Shown: positions 17,338-29,435 of the stretch, in pieces
Position numbering within the stretch: position 1 is the first letter of the stretch
Layout of the letters: each line of letters starts with the position of its first letter
Translations under genes and position numbers: made by a program
Notes under the pieces: generated by a model
Databases searched by the model: none
What the model saw: the letters and a program-made list of their open reading frames with translations, nothing else
Told to the model about the DNA's origin: nothing
Source of the DNA: an uncultured Erythrobacter sp.
Lineage (GTDB): Bacteria; Pseudomonadota; Alphaproteobacteria; Sphingomonadales; Sphingomonadaceae
NCBI GenBank assembly: GCA_947498065.1
Contig: CANMIS010000003.1
Location: 62,001-126,000 of the forward strand
Direction: 5' to 3'
DNA: 64,000 nt

Positions 17338-18156
17338 TCATAAAACTAGGCTTTCGAGCGCGTCCAAGACCGTTTCAGGGCCTTCCAATTGCGGAAGATG
17401 ACCAAGACCGGGCAGGGCGGTAAAGCTGGAGCCGCTGATCGAGCGATGCAGTTGCTCACCGCGGGCCAATGGAATCCAGGGGTCTTCCTCCCCCCACAGA
17501 ATATCAACCGAGCATCGGGCCGATCCAAACAAGGGCTCGAGGACTTCGGTAAGTCCCTCATCTGCTTGCGCAAATTGCCGGTAAAAGCTGGTGCGGCCTT
17601 CCTCCGATAGCCAAGGCGCGGCCAGCGCATCCAAATCCTCTTGAAGCAAATCACTTACCAAGGCTCCGCCGATGTACGCTCGGACAATCGCTTCATGAAT
17701 ATGCGGCGGCAGGCCTGTGAACGCCTCTACATGACGCCGGACATGCTCGAAGAACTCAGAGCCCCATGGCCGAACCGCGACGACGTTCATAAGGATGAGG
17801 CGGCCATAGTCGACCCCGCCAAGCAGATGCGCACGCAAAGTCGTTGCCCCGCCAAAGTCATGCGCGAGCACGGTCGGCGCTGACAGCTGCCAATGCTCGA
17901 TCATCTCGGCGAACAGCTCGCCTTGAATATCCAGCGAGGTTGGGGCGCTGTCCGGCATATCGGACTGCCCATAGCCGAGCATATCATACCAATGGCACGT
18001 GAAGCGCTTTGCCAGCTCGGGAATGATCCGATGCCAGGCAAAGGACGACCATGGCCAACCATGCGCCAGCACCAACGGCGGCCCGCTGCCCGCCCGCCCA
18101 GAGGCGATCTTGCCGAAACGTGTTTCAACGGTGTCCTTGAGGTGCCAGCCTGTCAT
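17338..18156 (-). CDS. alpha/beta hydrolase, epoxide hydrolase/haloalkane dehalogenase type
   Basis: A 272-residue cytoplasmic hydrolase with an aspartate nucleophile. HGWPW at 32-36 is the HGxP oxyanion motif, AHDFGGA gives Asp100 at the nucleophile elbow, and the helical cap spans about 130-200. GEEDPWIPL supplies Asp225 and GLGHLPQLEGP supplies His253. An Asp rather than Ser nucleophile places it with epoxide hydrolases and (fluoro)haloacetate/haloalkane dehalogenases; HGxP favours epoxide hydrolase. The substrate is unknown. It is convergent with the PilZ-like gene. Confidence 0.85.
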   Translation of the reverse strand: MTGWHLKDTVETRFGKIASGRAGSGPPLVLAHGWPWSSFAWHRIIPELAKRFTCHWYDMLGYGQSDMPDSAPTSLDIQGELFAEMIEHWQLSAPTVLAHDFGGATTLRAHLLGGVDYGRLILMNVVAVRPWGSEFFEHVRRHVEAFTGLPPHIHEAIVRAYIGGALVSDLLQEDLDALAAPWLSEEGRTSFYRQFAQADEGLTEVLEPLFGSARCSVDILWGEEDPWIPLARGEQLHRSISGSSFTALPGLGHLPQLEGPETVLDALESLVL

Positions 18157-18204
18157 TCGCTGAGCCTAGCAGACTGACCCGGCGAAAGAAGCTGTGCCCA
18201 TACG

Positions 18205-18235
18205 AAAAAGGGCGACCCCTTGGAGCCGCCCTTTT
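18205..18235 (-). terminator. terminator of the atp operon
   Basis: AAAAGGGCG (18206-18214) pairs with CGCCCTTTT (18227-18235) around a 12-base loop. On the minus strand the stem is followed by a T run. It lies 28 bases after the atpC stop, and could also act on plus-strand transcripts. Confidence 0.85.
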
Positions 18236-18262
18236 CAAAATTTATGTGATGCCAGATTTCGC

Positions 18263-18520
18263 TTAAGCCTCAACGTGCTCCGCCAAAACAGTCAAACCAG
18301 CGTCGCCCACTTCGGCAAAACCGCCTTTGACTTCAATGGTTTCTGGCTCTGCGCCTTCAGTCTTGTAGATCTGCACCGCGCCATCGCGAATGGTCGACAT
18401 GAAAGGCGCGTGGCCTTCCAAGACGCCGAATTCGCCCTCGGCACCGGGCACAACGACCATGTGGACGTCTTCGCTACGGACCTGACGGGCAGGGGTTACG
18501 AGTTCAAAGTGGAGAGCCAT
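18263..18520 (-). CDS. atpC: ATP synthase F1 subunit epsilon
   Basis: An 85-residue protein consisting only of the N-terminal beta-barrel domain: [30 protein letters not shown] and [20 protein letters not shown]. The C-terminal two-helix inhibitory domain of the 130-140-residue E. coli protein is absent, as is common in alphaproteobacteria. Last gene of the operon, 21 bases after atpD. Confidence 0.95.
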   Translation of the reverse strand: MALHFELVTPARQVRSEDVHMVVVPGAEGEFGVLEGHAPFMSTIRDGAVQIYKTEGAEPETIEVKGGFAEVGDAGLTVLAEHVEA

Positions 18521-18541
18521 CAGACTTACCTTAAAGCGCCC

Positions 18542-20008
<1,467 letters not shown>

Positions 20009-20022
20009 TTAGCCTGTGATTC

Positions 20023-20892
20023 TTACAGCGCTTCTGCGCCAGCAATAATTTCGATAAGTTCGGTGGTAATCGCGGCCTGACGGCTGCGATTGTATTGAAT
20101 TGTCAGTGAGTTGATGAGATCGCCGGCATTGCGGGTCGCATTGTCCATAGCGGTCATCGATGCGCCTTGTTCGGATGCCTCACGCTCCAGCAGCGCACCG
20201 AAGATTTGCGTCTTCACGTAGCGCGGCAGCAGCTCTTCGAGGATTTCCTCTTCGCCTGGCTCATACTCAACCACAGCATCGCTGTCCTCGGTGACCTCAG
20301 GTGAGGGGACCGGGATAAGCTGAGTGGTGGTTGGGTTTTGAACCAGCGCCGACTGGAAGTCCGGGCGGATTAGGTGAGCTACGTCAAATGCGTCTGCATC
20401 GAACATCTCGACCAGCTCTGCGGCAATCGCGTCTGCTTCTTCAAAGCCCGGGGTGCGGACGTTTGAGGTGTCGAAATGCTTGGCAATGCCATTGGGATAT
20501 TCGCGCTTAATCGGCGCGCGGCCTTTTTTGCCGACGAGGTAGAAGGAGACGTCCTTGCCCTGAGCGATGAGCTTTTTCGCCTGAATCTTCGCCTCTTTGA
20601 CGAGGTTTGAGTTCAAACCGCCGCACAGGCCCTTATCCGTGTTGACCAGCACCAGCATATGCCGCTGGTTCTTGCCATTGCCAGCGAGCAGGCGCGGTGC
20701 ACCGTCGCCGCTCACCTTGCTGGCGAGCGAGGCCATAACGGCTGAGAGCCGCTCTGCATAAGGGCGCGCAGCTTCAGCAGCGGCCTGCGCACGGCGCAAC
20801 TTCGCCGCTGCGACCATCTGCTTGGCCTTGGTGATCTTCTGAGTCGATTTAACCGACCCGATCCGATCCTTAAGTTCCTTAAGACTTGCCAT
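20023..20892 (-). CDS. atpG: ATP synthase F1 subunit gamma
   Basis: The 289-residue central-stalk subunit. The N-terminal helix [20 protein letters not shown] and the C-terminal helix [20 protein letters not shown] are the coiled-coil signatures, with [11 protein letters not shown] between. The segment at about residues 200-220 ([20 protein letters not shown]) is an acidic insertion of the kind seen in alphaproteobacteria. It starts only 4 bases after the upstream monooxygenase-fold gene. Confidence 0.97.
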   Translation of the reverse strand: MASLKELKDRIGSVKSTQKITKAKQMVAAAKLRRAQAAAEAARPYAERLSAVMASLASKVSGDGAPRLLAGNGKNQRHMLVLVNTDKGLCGGLNSNLVKEAKIQAKKLIAQGKDVSFYLVGKKGRAPIKREYPNGIAKHFDTSNVRTPGFEEADAIAAELVEMFDADAFDVAHLIRPDFQSALVQNPTTTQLIPVPSPEVTEDSDAVVEYEPGEEEILEELLPRYVKTQIFGALLEREASEQGASMTAMDNATRNAGDLINSLTIQYNRSRQAAITTELIEIIAGAEAL

Positions 20893-20896
20893 CTCT

Positions 20897-21190
20897 TCAG
20901 CTTTCTAACGACTTCATTTCGACGAGAGCTGGTTTGCTTTCAAGCCAGTTCTCATACTTGGCGAAGACGCCTTTCGTGTAGTCTTGGGCGTGATGGAAAT
21001 CGAACGCTGAGCGATCTGCCCACTCTTCGAAAATGGTAATCGTGTTTGATCCATCTGCCGCACGGCGAGGTTCAAACGCTACGCAACCTGCTTCGCCGCG
21101 GGTTGCTGGAACTATTGAAGAAACAGCCTGACAGGCGTCCTCCATATGCTCCGGCTTAACCGATATTGTGGCTAGGTAGGTCAACGTCAT
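20897..21190 (-). CDS. antibiotic biosynthesis monooxygenase (ABM/YgiN-like) domain protein in the atp operon
   Basis: A 97-residue single-domain protein of the dimeric alpha+beta barrel superfamily. [20 protein letters not shown] begins the fold, then [12 protein letters not shown] and [20 protein letters not shown], the ExW-D-xAxxxH signature of ABM/YgiN quinol monooxygenases. It lies between atpA (6-base gap) and atpG (4-base gap) on the same strand, so it is almost certainly translated from the atp transcript. It is not a standard ATP synthase component. A link to quinones or to protecting respiratory membranes would be speculation. Confidence 0.85.
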   Translation of the reverse strand: MTLTYLATISVKPEHMEDACQAVSSIVPATRGEAGCVAFEPRRAADGSNTITIFEEWADRSAFDFHHAQDYTKGVFAKYENWLESKPALVEMKSLES

Positions 21191-21196
21191 TCTCTT

Positions 21197-22738
<1,542 letters not shown>

Positions 22739-23293
22739 TTAGGCCTTCATTGCCTGGGCGAGAGAATTGAGACGAGTACGGATCGAGCCATCAATGCGCT
22801 GCGATCCAATAGTGACGACAAGCCCGCCAAGAAGCTCTGGGTCGACGCTGGGGTTCACTTTAACAGTGCGACCTTCGCGTGCGGTCAGCTTGTCCTTGAG
22901 GGCGGAAAGTTGTTCGGCGCTGAGCGGGTGAGCGCTGGCGACATCGGCGGTAACCTCGCCGCGCTGAGCCGCCGCGATCATCTGAAACGCGCGGATCATG
23001 TCGGGCAAAGCCGACAGGCGGCGATTGCCGGCGAGTACGCCGAGAAAGTTCTGAGTAAGCTCGCTAAGGCCGAGGTGGCCCGCGACGCCCTTAATCGCTG
23101 CGGCCTGCTGGCTACGCGAAAGCTCTGGGTTGGTTGTGACAGCGCGCAGCTCAGCCGAATCGGTGAGCGCAGCGGCGAGACCTTCAAGGTCTGTCTCGAC
23201 AGCGGTTACAGTCCCGTTTTCAGCCGCGAGCTCAAAAAGAGCTGAAGCGTAACGTCCTGCAAGGCTAGCCTGAATACCGGCGGAAATATCCAC
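22739..23293 (-). CDS. atpH: ATP synthase F1 subunit delta
   Basis: The 184-residue stator subunit joining F1 to the b-subunit stalk. [10 protein letters not shown] near the N-terminus, [12 protein letters not shown] and the C-terminal [28 protein letters not shown] are the OSCP/delta signatures. The start is GTG at 23293 with AGAGGA about 10 bases upstream. It is the first gene of the operon; the Fo genes are not here, as is usual in alphaproteobacteria where they form a separate locus. Confidence 0.96.
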   Translation of the reverse strand: MDISAGIQASLAGRYASALFELAAENGTVTAVETDLEGLAAALTDSAELRAVTTNPELSRSQQAAAIKGVAGHLGLSELTQNFLGVLAGNRRLSALPDMIRAFQMIAAAQRGEVTADVASAHPLSAEQLSALKDKLTAREGRTVKVNPSVDPELLGGLVVTIGSQRIDGSIRTRLNSLAQAMKA

Positions 23294-23469
23294 GCGTTTA
23301 AAGTCCTCTTGGGTCTATCGAAAAAACGATGCATCGCTTTGTCTGTTCCAGAGCCCAAATTGGTCTTCCGGCAAAGCTGGCGCGCGCCTAGCATCGGGTG
23401 TGAGGTGATGCAAGCCGACTCCGCTCTTATTGGTTGCATCTTGTGCAAACGTGCTTGCGTCCTTTGGCT

Positions 23470-23859
23470 CTAGGACAGTTGGGACCTTGCATTCAGGCGC
23501 CCGATTAACAGGCAAATCATGGCCGCAAAAGCTGGTGCAGTTTGGACTATGGCGATCCTTGGGGAAACCGTGAACGCGCCAAAGATGCCTGCTATTGCCA
23601 CGAACGCCAGAAAGCAAAATGCGACGTTCGCTTGCCATTTCGAATCTGTGATCAGCAGCGACCAGATCAGGCCTGCCGCCAAGAACCCATTATATAGTCC
23701 CTGGTTCGCTGCCATTGAGACAGTCTGGGAGAAGAGCTCTGACGGGAACGCAGGGAAAACGCTTGGCCCGCGTGTCTCCCACGCGAAGATTTCAAACCAT
23801 GCGATGTATATGTGAAGGGCAGCGATAAGACCGATCAGCACTTTGGCGAGCTTTAGCAT
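23470..23859 (-). CDS. DUF1304 family membrane protein
   Basis: A 129-residue protein with four predicted membrane helices (about 5-25, 50-70, 76-96, 102-122). The opening LAKVLIGLIAALHIYIAWFE, with NQGLYNGFLA further on, matches the DUF1304 family of small integral membrane proteins. The function is unknown. About 175 bases separate it from atpH, enough for the atp promoter, so it may be transcribed separately. Confidence 0.85.
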   Translation of the reverse strand: MLKLAKVLIGLIAALHIYIAWFEIFAWETRGPSVFPAFPSELFSQTVSMAANQGLYNGFLAAGLIWSLLITDSKWQANVAFCFLAFVAIAGIFGAFTVSPRIAIVQTAPAFAAMICLLIGRLNARSQLS

Positions 23860-23992
23860 TGTGTGGTTCCCCGAATTTAGATCGCGTTCTGTCTACACGG
23901 TGTGCGTCTGGCGGGAAGCGCTAGGTGACTTGGCGGGGCAAACTTGCGCTTAGATCAATTTCTTTTAGAAACGGACCAGAGGAGAGGCAAAC

Positions 23993-24820
23993 ATGCACCA
24001 TACAAAGATGGCGCCGCAATGCGGCGTGGAAGTTTCGGGCGTTTCGCTGGCGAATTGCAGCGATGCTGAGCTGCTGGAGATCAAGCAGGCGATTTATGAG
24101 CACGGCGTTGCTGTGTTTCGTGATCAGGAATTTTCACCAGAAGATCACATCAAGTTTGGACGCCGTTGGGGCGGCATCGATGTGAACAACTATTTCCCGC
24201 TGCAGGAAGATTTCAACGAAATCGCGGTAGTGAAGAAAGAGGCCGATCAATCGACCAATATTGGCGGTGCATGGCATACGGACCATTCTTATGACCAAAT
24301 TCCGGCGATGGGTTCAGTACTCGTCGCGCGCGAACTCCCTCCGCAAGGTGGAGACACCATGTGGGCACATATGGGCGCGGCTTATGATGCCTTGTCCGAT
24401 GATTTGAAGGCTGAGATCGAGGGGTTAGAGGCGTTTCACACCGCCGATCATGTCTATGAGGAAGGCGGCCTCTACGCTCAGACCGATATGGGGGAGCATC
24501 TGCGCGGCCAGAACCTAAAGACCGGTGCGGTCCATCCAGTTGTGATCCGCCATCCTCAAACGGGGCGCAAGCTGCTTTATGTAAACAGCGGCTTCACGAT
24601 CAATTTCGTTGGACAGACGCGCGAAGAAAGTCTGCCTTTGCTCACCAAGCTGCTTGATGCTGCGCTAACCGATGACAATCAGTGCCGCCTGCAATGGGCA
24701 CCGGGCACTGTGGCGATCTGGGATAACCGGACGAGTTGGCACAATGCGATCAACGATTACGCCGGCCACCGCCGGGAGATGCACCGCATCACGCTGAGCG
24801 GGGAAGCGCTAGCGGCTTAG
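23993..24820 (+). CDS. TauD/TfdA family 2-oxoglutarate-dependent dioxygenase
   Basis: A 275-residue Fe(II)/2-oxoglutarate dioxygenase. The facial triad is visible: WHTDHSY gives His95 and Asp97, and DNRTSWHNAINDY gives His250. The Arg that binds 2-oxoglutarate is in GHRREMHRI (about 260). RDQEFSPEDHIKFGRRWG is the common N-terminal block. Members hydroxylate taurine, 2,4-D, alkyl sulfates and others; the substrate here is unknown. AGAGGAGAGG precedes the ATG. No sulfonate transport genes are nearby, which argues against a dedicated taurine operon. Confidence 0.9.
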   Translation: MHHTKMAPQCGVEVSGVSLANCSDAELLEIKQAIYEHGVAVFRDQEFSPEDHIKFGRRWGGIDVNNYFPLQEDFNEIAVVKKEADQSTNIGGAWHTDHSYDQIPAMGSVLVARELPPQGGDTMWAHMGAAYDALSDDLKAEIEGLEAFHTADHVYEEGGLYAQTDMGEHLRGQNLKTGAVHPVVIRHPQTGRKLLYVNSGFTINFVGQTREESLPLLTKLLDAALTDDNQCRLQWAPGTVAIWDNRTSWHNAINDYAGHRREMHRITLSGEALAA

Positions 24821-24838
24821 TCGGTCCGCTGTCTTAGG

Positions 24839-24860
24839 GGAGGGGAGCTTACTCCTCTCC
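24839..24860. terminator. hairpin at the convergent ends of the dioxygenase and protease genes
   Basis: GGAGGGGAG / CTCCTCTCC with a 4-base loop forms a 9-bp stem (one G-U) that covers the protease stop codon. It lacks a T tract, so it is only a possible convergent terminator. Confidence 0.35.
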
Positions 24861-26435
24861 TTCAACTGCATCGCCGCCGGTCGTGCCCGCCGAACTGGCG
24901 CGGGATTCGCAGGTGTAAACCAGCCGCTCATTCGGGCGATCCGGGAGCAGCGCCAGCACGGCGGATTGCTGTTCTCCCAATTGGCTAGCCGCATCGGTGA
25001 CGCCGCAGGATGCAGGCTTATACTTGGAGCGCGCCTCGCGGGCTTCCTGCATTGGACCTCGGCGCAAGAGATACCGGTCGGTTTGGAATATCCGGGTCTG
25101 CGGATCGTAGGAATTTACGGAAACCGCGGCCTCGTCATTGGGAACGAACACACGCGACCATTCCCCGCCTGCCATGCCATATTGCGTGCGTCCGTTGACG
25201 CAGCCGTCCGCGGCCCAATCAAACTCAACATCATCGGTCCGGGCGCCGGTCACGCGGCTGCGCTCTGGAATAAAGGTACATAGCAGCGTGCCATCATCAG
25301 CCAGCGAGGAAGGATCATCGCTCGCCGGCGCTTCTGCTTCTTCCATTGCAGCGGCGACCCGTTCTTCAATCTCTGAGAACGCGGGGCGCGTAACCCAGAC
25401 GATCATCGTGCCAATCAAGGCCGCACCGCCAATTCCAGCAGCGATCATGACTTTATTACCCTTCGCTCCGTCACGGCGGGCCTGATAGGCGATATATCCA
25501 GAACCAAGTGCGACCACCGCGAGCAGCATGGCAAGGGCCATCGCATTGTCGCGTTCTTCCATCACTTCAAATTGCGCCTGACGCATGGCGGCGGCGCGCT
25601 TGTCAGCGAGCTCAGCTTCGCGCGCGGCGACCAATGCACGGGCTTCTTCGCGCTCTTGCTCGAAACGGTCGCGCTCAGCTGCGTTGAGTTCGTCGATAGA
25701 ACGGCAAGGCAGGGCGTTGGTGCGCGGCTCTATGTCGTTCGCGCGCAGGAAGGGGAGCAATTCGCGCAGGGACACCGCAAAGTAAAACTCTGCATCCGAT
25801 CCATCCGAATCCGCGCCAAAGGAATTGACGCCAAGCACCCGGCCGCAGCCATCAAGCAGCGGGCCGCCAGAATTGCCGCGCGCAATCGGCGCGGTGTGCA
25901 GAATCGTGTCAAATTGCCGGCTGGGGCGCTCGCCAGATAAGAAGCCTCGACTTTTCACCGGTGGCTGCGCGCGGAAGATGTCGCCGAACTCGAGCCCCTG
26001 AGCAACATCGACATTCATCGGATATCCGACGGCCGAAACCTCGCCCATATCGCTGCTGCGCGCGCCCGCGAGCGTCAGCGGGGGCAGGCGCAGCGAACCT
26101 TCGGTAATTTCGATCAGCGCCAGATCATTGCGCGGGCTGACCGCAATTGCCCGGCCAAAGCCGCCTTCTTCGCCCTCCGTCGGGACAATCCCGATCCGCA
26201 ATGTGTCATCCTGCAGCGCCTCGCGCACGACATGCGCATTGGTAACGATCTTCGTCGGGCTGACGGCAAAGCCGCTGCCATGGCTGATCGGAAAGACTTC
26301 TTCGCCATCGCTGCCGATAATGACCACGCGCACGACACCTCTGGCAGCGGCGTCAACATCGCCGGCATCGGCCTGAACGCTGATAGGGGTGAGCAGGATA
26401 AAGAAGCCCAGCAGGGCGAAAAGAATGCGGTTCAT
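24849..26435 (-). CDS. membrane-embedded trypsin-like serine protease with a novel C-terminal domain
   Basis: A 528-residue protein, starting at the ATG at 26435 because a signal peptide follows at once. The protease domain (about 30-240) has VTNAHVV with His68, RNDLALIEI with Asp104 and ARGNSGGPLLD with Ser189. No PDZ domain follows. Residues 250-297 form a charged coiled coil rich in Arg, Glu and Ala. Two membrane helices lie at about 298-318 and 330-349. The last 170 residues, with several Cys, match no family I recognise. The predicted topology puts the protease and the C-terminal domain in the periplasm. It converges on the dioxygenase gene. Confidence 0.85.
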   Translation of the reverse strand: MNRILFALLGFFILLTPISVQADAGDVDAAARGVVRVVIIGSDGEEVFPISHGSGFAVSPTKIVTNAHVVREALQDDTLRIGIVPTEGEEGGFGRAIAVSPRNDLALIEITEGSLRLPPLTLAGARSSDMGEVSAVGYPMNVDVAQGLEFGDIFRAQPPVKSRGFLSGERPSRQFDTILHTAPIARGNSGGPLLDGCGRVLGVNSFGADSDGSDAEFYFAVSLRELLPFLRANDIEPRTNALPCRSIDELNAAERDRFEQEREEARALVAAREAELADKRAAAMRQAQFEVMEERDNAMALAMLLAVVALGSGYIAYQARRDGAKGNKVMIAAGIGGAALIGTMIVWVTRPAFSEIEERVAAAMEEAEAPASDDPSSLADDGTLLCTFIPERSRVTGARTDDVEFDWAADGCVNGRTQYGMAGGEWSRVFVPNDEAAVSVNSYDPQTRIFQTDRYLLRRGPMQEAREARSKYKPASCGVTDAASQLGEQQSAVLALLPDRPNERLVYTCESRASSAGTTGGDAVEGEE

Positions 26436-26515
26436 CTCTGCGTATTTGCCGGGCATTCACTTTGACCGCAAGCTTCGGGATGTGACTATCTGCGCATTCG
26501 GCTAAGACAGATTGC

Positions 26516-27580
26516 ATGAGCGAGAACGAAATCCCCTTTGACCAAGCCTGGGCTGCCGTGACGCAGCGCGACCGCAGTTTTGACGGGCGGTTTGTGACCG
26601 GCGTACTCACCACAGGCATCTATTGCCGCCCATCATGCGCCGCGCGTCATCCGTCGCCTGCAAATGTCCGGTTCTTCGCGACCGGCGCCGAGGCGCGCGC
26701 TGCTGGGTTGAGGGCGTGCAAACGCTGCCTGCCCGATGATGTCGGCCGGGACGAAGCTGCGGTCTTGGCTGCGGTCGATGAGATCAAGGCCTCCGAAGGG
26801 CGGCCAACATTGGACGATTTGGCTGAGCTTACCGGTTACTCACCGACGCATTTTCAGCGGGTGTTTAAGCGGGCAACAGGCCTGTCACCCGCCGCCTACT
26901 CGCGGGCACTACGCGAGGAGCGGGTGCGAGAGGCCTTGGGCGAGGAGGCCTCGGTGACTGAGGCAGTTTACGAGGCGGGATATTCCGCTCCGTCGCGGTT
27001 CTATGATGAGACGAAAGGCAGGCTGGGTATGTCGGCAAAGGATTGGGCGGGCGGCGGCGCAGGGCGCACCGTGCATTGGAGCGTGATCGCAACCTCGCTT
27101 GGCGAAATGCTGGTCGCGGCGACCGACAAGGGCGTATGCTGTCTAGCCTTTAACGAGGGCGAGGCAGAGCTGCGCGCCCGCTTTCCCAAGGCGGAACTGA
27201 TCGAAGGCAGCGGCGAGTTTCGCGCGCTATTCGATCAGGTCACCAAAGCAGTGGAAGACCCGAGCATCAATGCAGCCCACATCCCGCTGGATGTGAAGGG
27301 TACCGCATTTCAGCAGAAGGTCTGGCAGGCCCTGCGAGAAATCCCCGCTGGCGAAACGCGCAGCTATGGCGAACTCGCCGCCGCGCTCGGCAACCCCAAG
27401 GCCAGCCGCGCAGTGGGCGGGGCCAATGGCGCGAACAATATTGCCGTGCTGATCCCATGCCACCGGGTGGTGCAGGCCGATGGCTCTATCGGCGGTTACG
27501 CCTATGGGCCCGAAATCAAGGCGGAGCTGCTAAAGCGTGAAGGCGCGGAAAGCGGCAGCGATCAAGAGGAACTGTTTTAA
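26516..27580 (+). CDS. ada: bifunctional Ada: AraC-type activator and methylated-DNA methyltransferase
   Basis: A 354-residue Ada. The N-terminal zinc domain has all four Cys (37, 41, 68, 71; YCRPSC and CKRC), of which one accepts methyl from phosphotriesters. The AraC helix-turn-helix domain spans about 85-175 (LDDLAELTGYSPTHFQRVFK). The C-terminal O6-methylguanine transferase has LIPCHRVV with active Cys315. Methylated Ada activates its own and other repair genes. The isocitrate-lyase-like gene follows one base after its stop. Confidence 0.96.
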   Translation: MSENEIPFDQAWAAVTQRDRSFDGRFVTGVLTTGIYCRPSCAARHPSPANVRFFATGAEARAAGLRACKRCLPDDVGRDEAAVLAAVDEIKASEGRPTLDDLAELTGYSPTHFQRVFKRATGLSPAAYSRALREERVREALGEEASVTEAVYEAGYSAPSRFYDETKGRLGMSAKDWAGGGAGRTVHWSVIATSLGEMLVAATDKGVCCLAFNEGEAELRARFPKAELIEGSGEFRALFDQVTKAVEDPSINAAHIPLDVKGTAFQQKVWQALREIPAGETRSYGELAAALGNPKASRAVGGANGANNIAVLIPCHRVVQADGSIGGYAYGPEIKAELLKREGAESGSDQEELF

Positions 27581-27581
27581 C

Positions 27582-28331
27582 ATGACAAAGTCTAAATTTG
27601 CCGCGCTCCATATCGCGGGCGAGCCGCTGATCCTGTTCAACATCTGGGACGCGGCCAGCGCTCAAGCGGTAGCCAAAGCAGGCGCGAAAGCGATTGCGAC
27701 GGGCAGCGCCGGGCTAGCTGGCGCGCAGGGGTTCGATGATGGCGAGGCGATCCCGTTTGAGGCTATGCTGGTGACCGCCAAACAGATCGCAGCGGCGACA
27801 TCTGGACTGCCCTTAAGTGTGGATATCGAGAGCGGCTTTGCCGCGACACTGGACCAGCTTTCGAACAATGCGGCGGCATTGGCGCAGGCAGGGACAATTG
27901 GCTGCAATCTGGAGGACCGCTTGATCAGAGGCGATGGTCTGCGTGATGTGGCTGAGCAAGCGGAGCGTGTTGCCGTAGTCTCGGCCGCGGGCCTGTTTGT
28001 GAATGCGCGCACTGACACTTTCCTCGGTCCCTTGATGGCAGGCGAGGATCCCAATCAAGACGAGTTAGTGGATGCAGCGATTGTGCGCGCGCAGGCCTAT
28101 CACGAGGCCGGGGCAGGGTGCTTTTTTGTGCCGGGCCTTAGCGATCCTGCTCTCATCAAAAGGATCTGCGGGGAAACAAACATTCCGATCAATGCCATGC
28201 GCTTGCCCGGCATGGTGAGCAACGCAGAGCTGGCGGCGCTCGGGGTGTCGCGGATCAGCTATGGGCCCGGCCCGTGGCGCGAGGCGATGGCTACCGTTGA
28301 AGCCATGGCAGCGAAGGCATTCGCCGCTTAG
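27582..28331 (+). CDS. isocitrate lyase / PEP mutase superfamily protein
   Basis: A 249-residue TIM-barrel enzyme. FNIWDAASAQAVAKAGAKAI, then the metal-binding VDIESGFA, NLEDRLI, FVNARTD and PGLSDPALIKRI are family marks. The KKCGH motif of true isocitrate lyase is absent, so the enzyme belongs with the small oxaloacetate decarboxylase/phosphonopyruvate-like group whose substrates are mostly unknown. The start at 27582 is 1 base after the ada stop, using AGAGGA inside ada. The longer ORF start at 27537 overlaps ada and is rejected. Confidence 0.88.
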   Translation: MTKSKFAALHIAGEPLILFNIWDAASAQAVAKAGAKAIATGSAGLAGAQGFDDGEAIPFEAMLVTAKQIAAATSGLPLSVDIESGFAATLDQLSNNAAALAQAGTIGCNLEDRLIRGDGLRDVAEQAERVAVVSAAGLFVNARTDTFLGPLMAGEDPNQDELVDAAIVRAQAYHEAGAGCFFVPGLSDPALIKRICGETNIPINAMRLPGMVSNAELAALGVSRISYGPGPWREAMATVEAMAAKAFAA

Positions 28332-28354
28332 CTCGGTAGCCTTTTGGCCGCTCG

Positions 28355-29368
28355 CTAGGGCTTGGTCGCCTGATCAATGTAATAAGAGTGCGGGCCAATT
28401 CGCCCATCGGCCTGAACCATTTCGATTGAGAAATCGTCGGGCATGCGAAACGCCGTGAAGGTGTAGACCGTGGGCTTGCCGCGATAGATATAGCGCTGCG
28501 GCTCAAAGACTGGCGTACGGCCATTGGTCGATGCGCCGTCCACCGCTTCTTTGATGTCCTCATAGAGGAAGCCGAGGTGATCGAGGCCAATGCGAATTGC
28601 GCCTTCTTTGGCCCGAGGGGCGACTGCATCTGCGCTTAGGCCCAGTCCCTCAGGCAAGGAAAGCACGAGCTTTGCGTCTGCCACTTTCAACTCAGCAGAA
28701 TGGTCGCTTGTTGCGGTGGTTTCAGCACCAAAAATCTCGGCAAAGAAGCCTGCGTTTGCTTCAACATCTTCGACAAGAAATTGGATGTGGTCGATTGCAT
28801 ATTGCGCTTCACCAAAATCCATATCGACCCGCTCAACAATGACAATGAGCGCGCCATCTGGCCCCAATATGCCGAAGGTTTTTGCCTCCGGTTCCATCGG
28901 CAAAGAGACATCGCCGGGCGCAAACTGGACTCCATTTGCGGACAGGCTTTGGCGCGCCTCCTCCAGCGAAGGTGTCGCAATCGCTAGCCATCTGGCCCCG
29001 TAGACCGGCTGGTCAATCTCAGACACTGGATCGATGATTTCAGCTTCGAGCCAACGCTGATTGCGATCGGCTGGCAGCTCTTCATAGGGCCCGGTCTTGG
29101 TGATCGTAATCGTTGGACCCTGCCACTTTAGCGACACGAAGCGCGCGAGGTCGAACCGCTCGCCTGGATGCGCCATTTCTCGGCCGCCGAAATTGTCCTC
29201 GAAAAAGGCAACTGCGGCCTCCTCATCTCTTACGATGTAATGGATGTCGTCGAGATGGATTGGCGCGATTGCTGCGCTGGGCTGCGAAGTGTCAGATGCA
29301 GGCGCGCACGCCGCGACCAAGGCCGCCATAGCCAGAGCGAAAAGAGACCTTATCGGCGTGTATGACAT
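28355..29368 (-). CDS. two-domain VOC (glyoxalase-fold) lipoprotein
   Basis: A 337-residue protein with lipobox LVAAC (Cys21), so it is exported and lipidated. Two VOC-like halves follow. The first begins at IAPIHLDDIHYIVRDEEAAV and carries a Glu in the ALIVIVERVDM strand. The second begins at YAIDHIQFLVEDVEANAGFF. VOC domains form metal-dependent lyases, dioxygenases and binding proteins. Export of a double VOC protein is uncommon. The start at 29368 is chosen because it begins the signal peptide; the ORF start at 29494 is too far upstream. Confidence 0.85.
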   Translation of the reverse strand: MSYTPIRSLFALAMAALVAACAPASDTSQPSAAIAPIHLDDIHYIVRDEEAAVAFFEDNFGGREMAHPGERFDLARFVSLKWQGPTITITKTGPYEELPADRNQRWLEAEIIDPVSEIDQPVYGARWLAIATPSLEEARQSLSANGVQFAPGDVSLPMEPEAKTFGILGPDGALIVIVERVDMDFGEAQYAIDHIQFLVEDVEANAGFFAEIFGAETTATSDHSAELKVADAKLVLSLPEGLGLSADAVAPRAKEGAIRIGLDHLGFLYEDIKEAVDGASTNGRTPVFEPQRYIYRGKPTVYTFTAFRMPDDFSIEMVQADGRIGPHSYYIDQATKP

Positions 29369-29435
29369 AGTCAGAACCCGTTCCACTTTGCATCTGCGGG
29401 CGCGATTCCCCGCTAAGCTCGCTGTTGAAGCCGCC

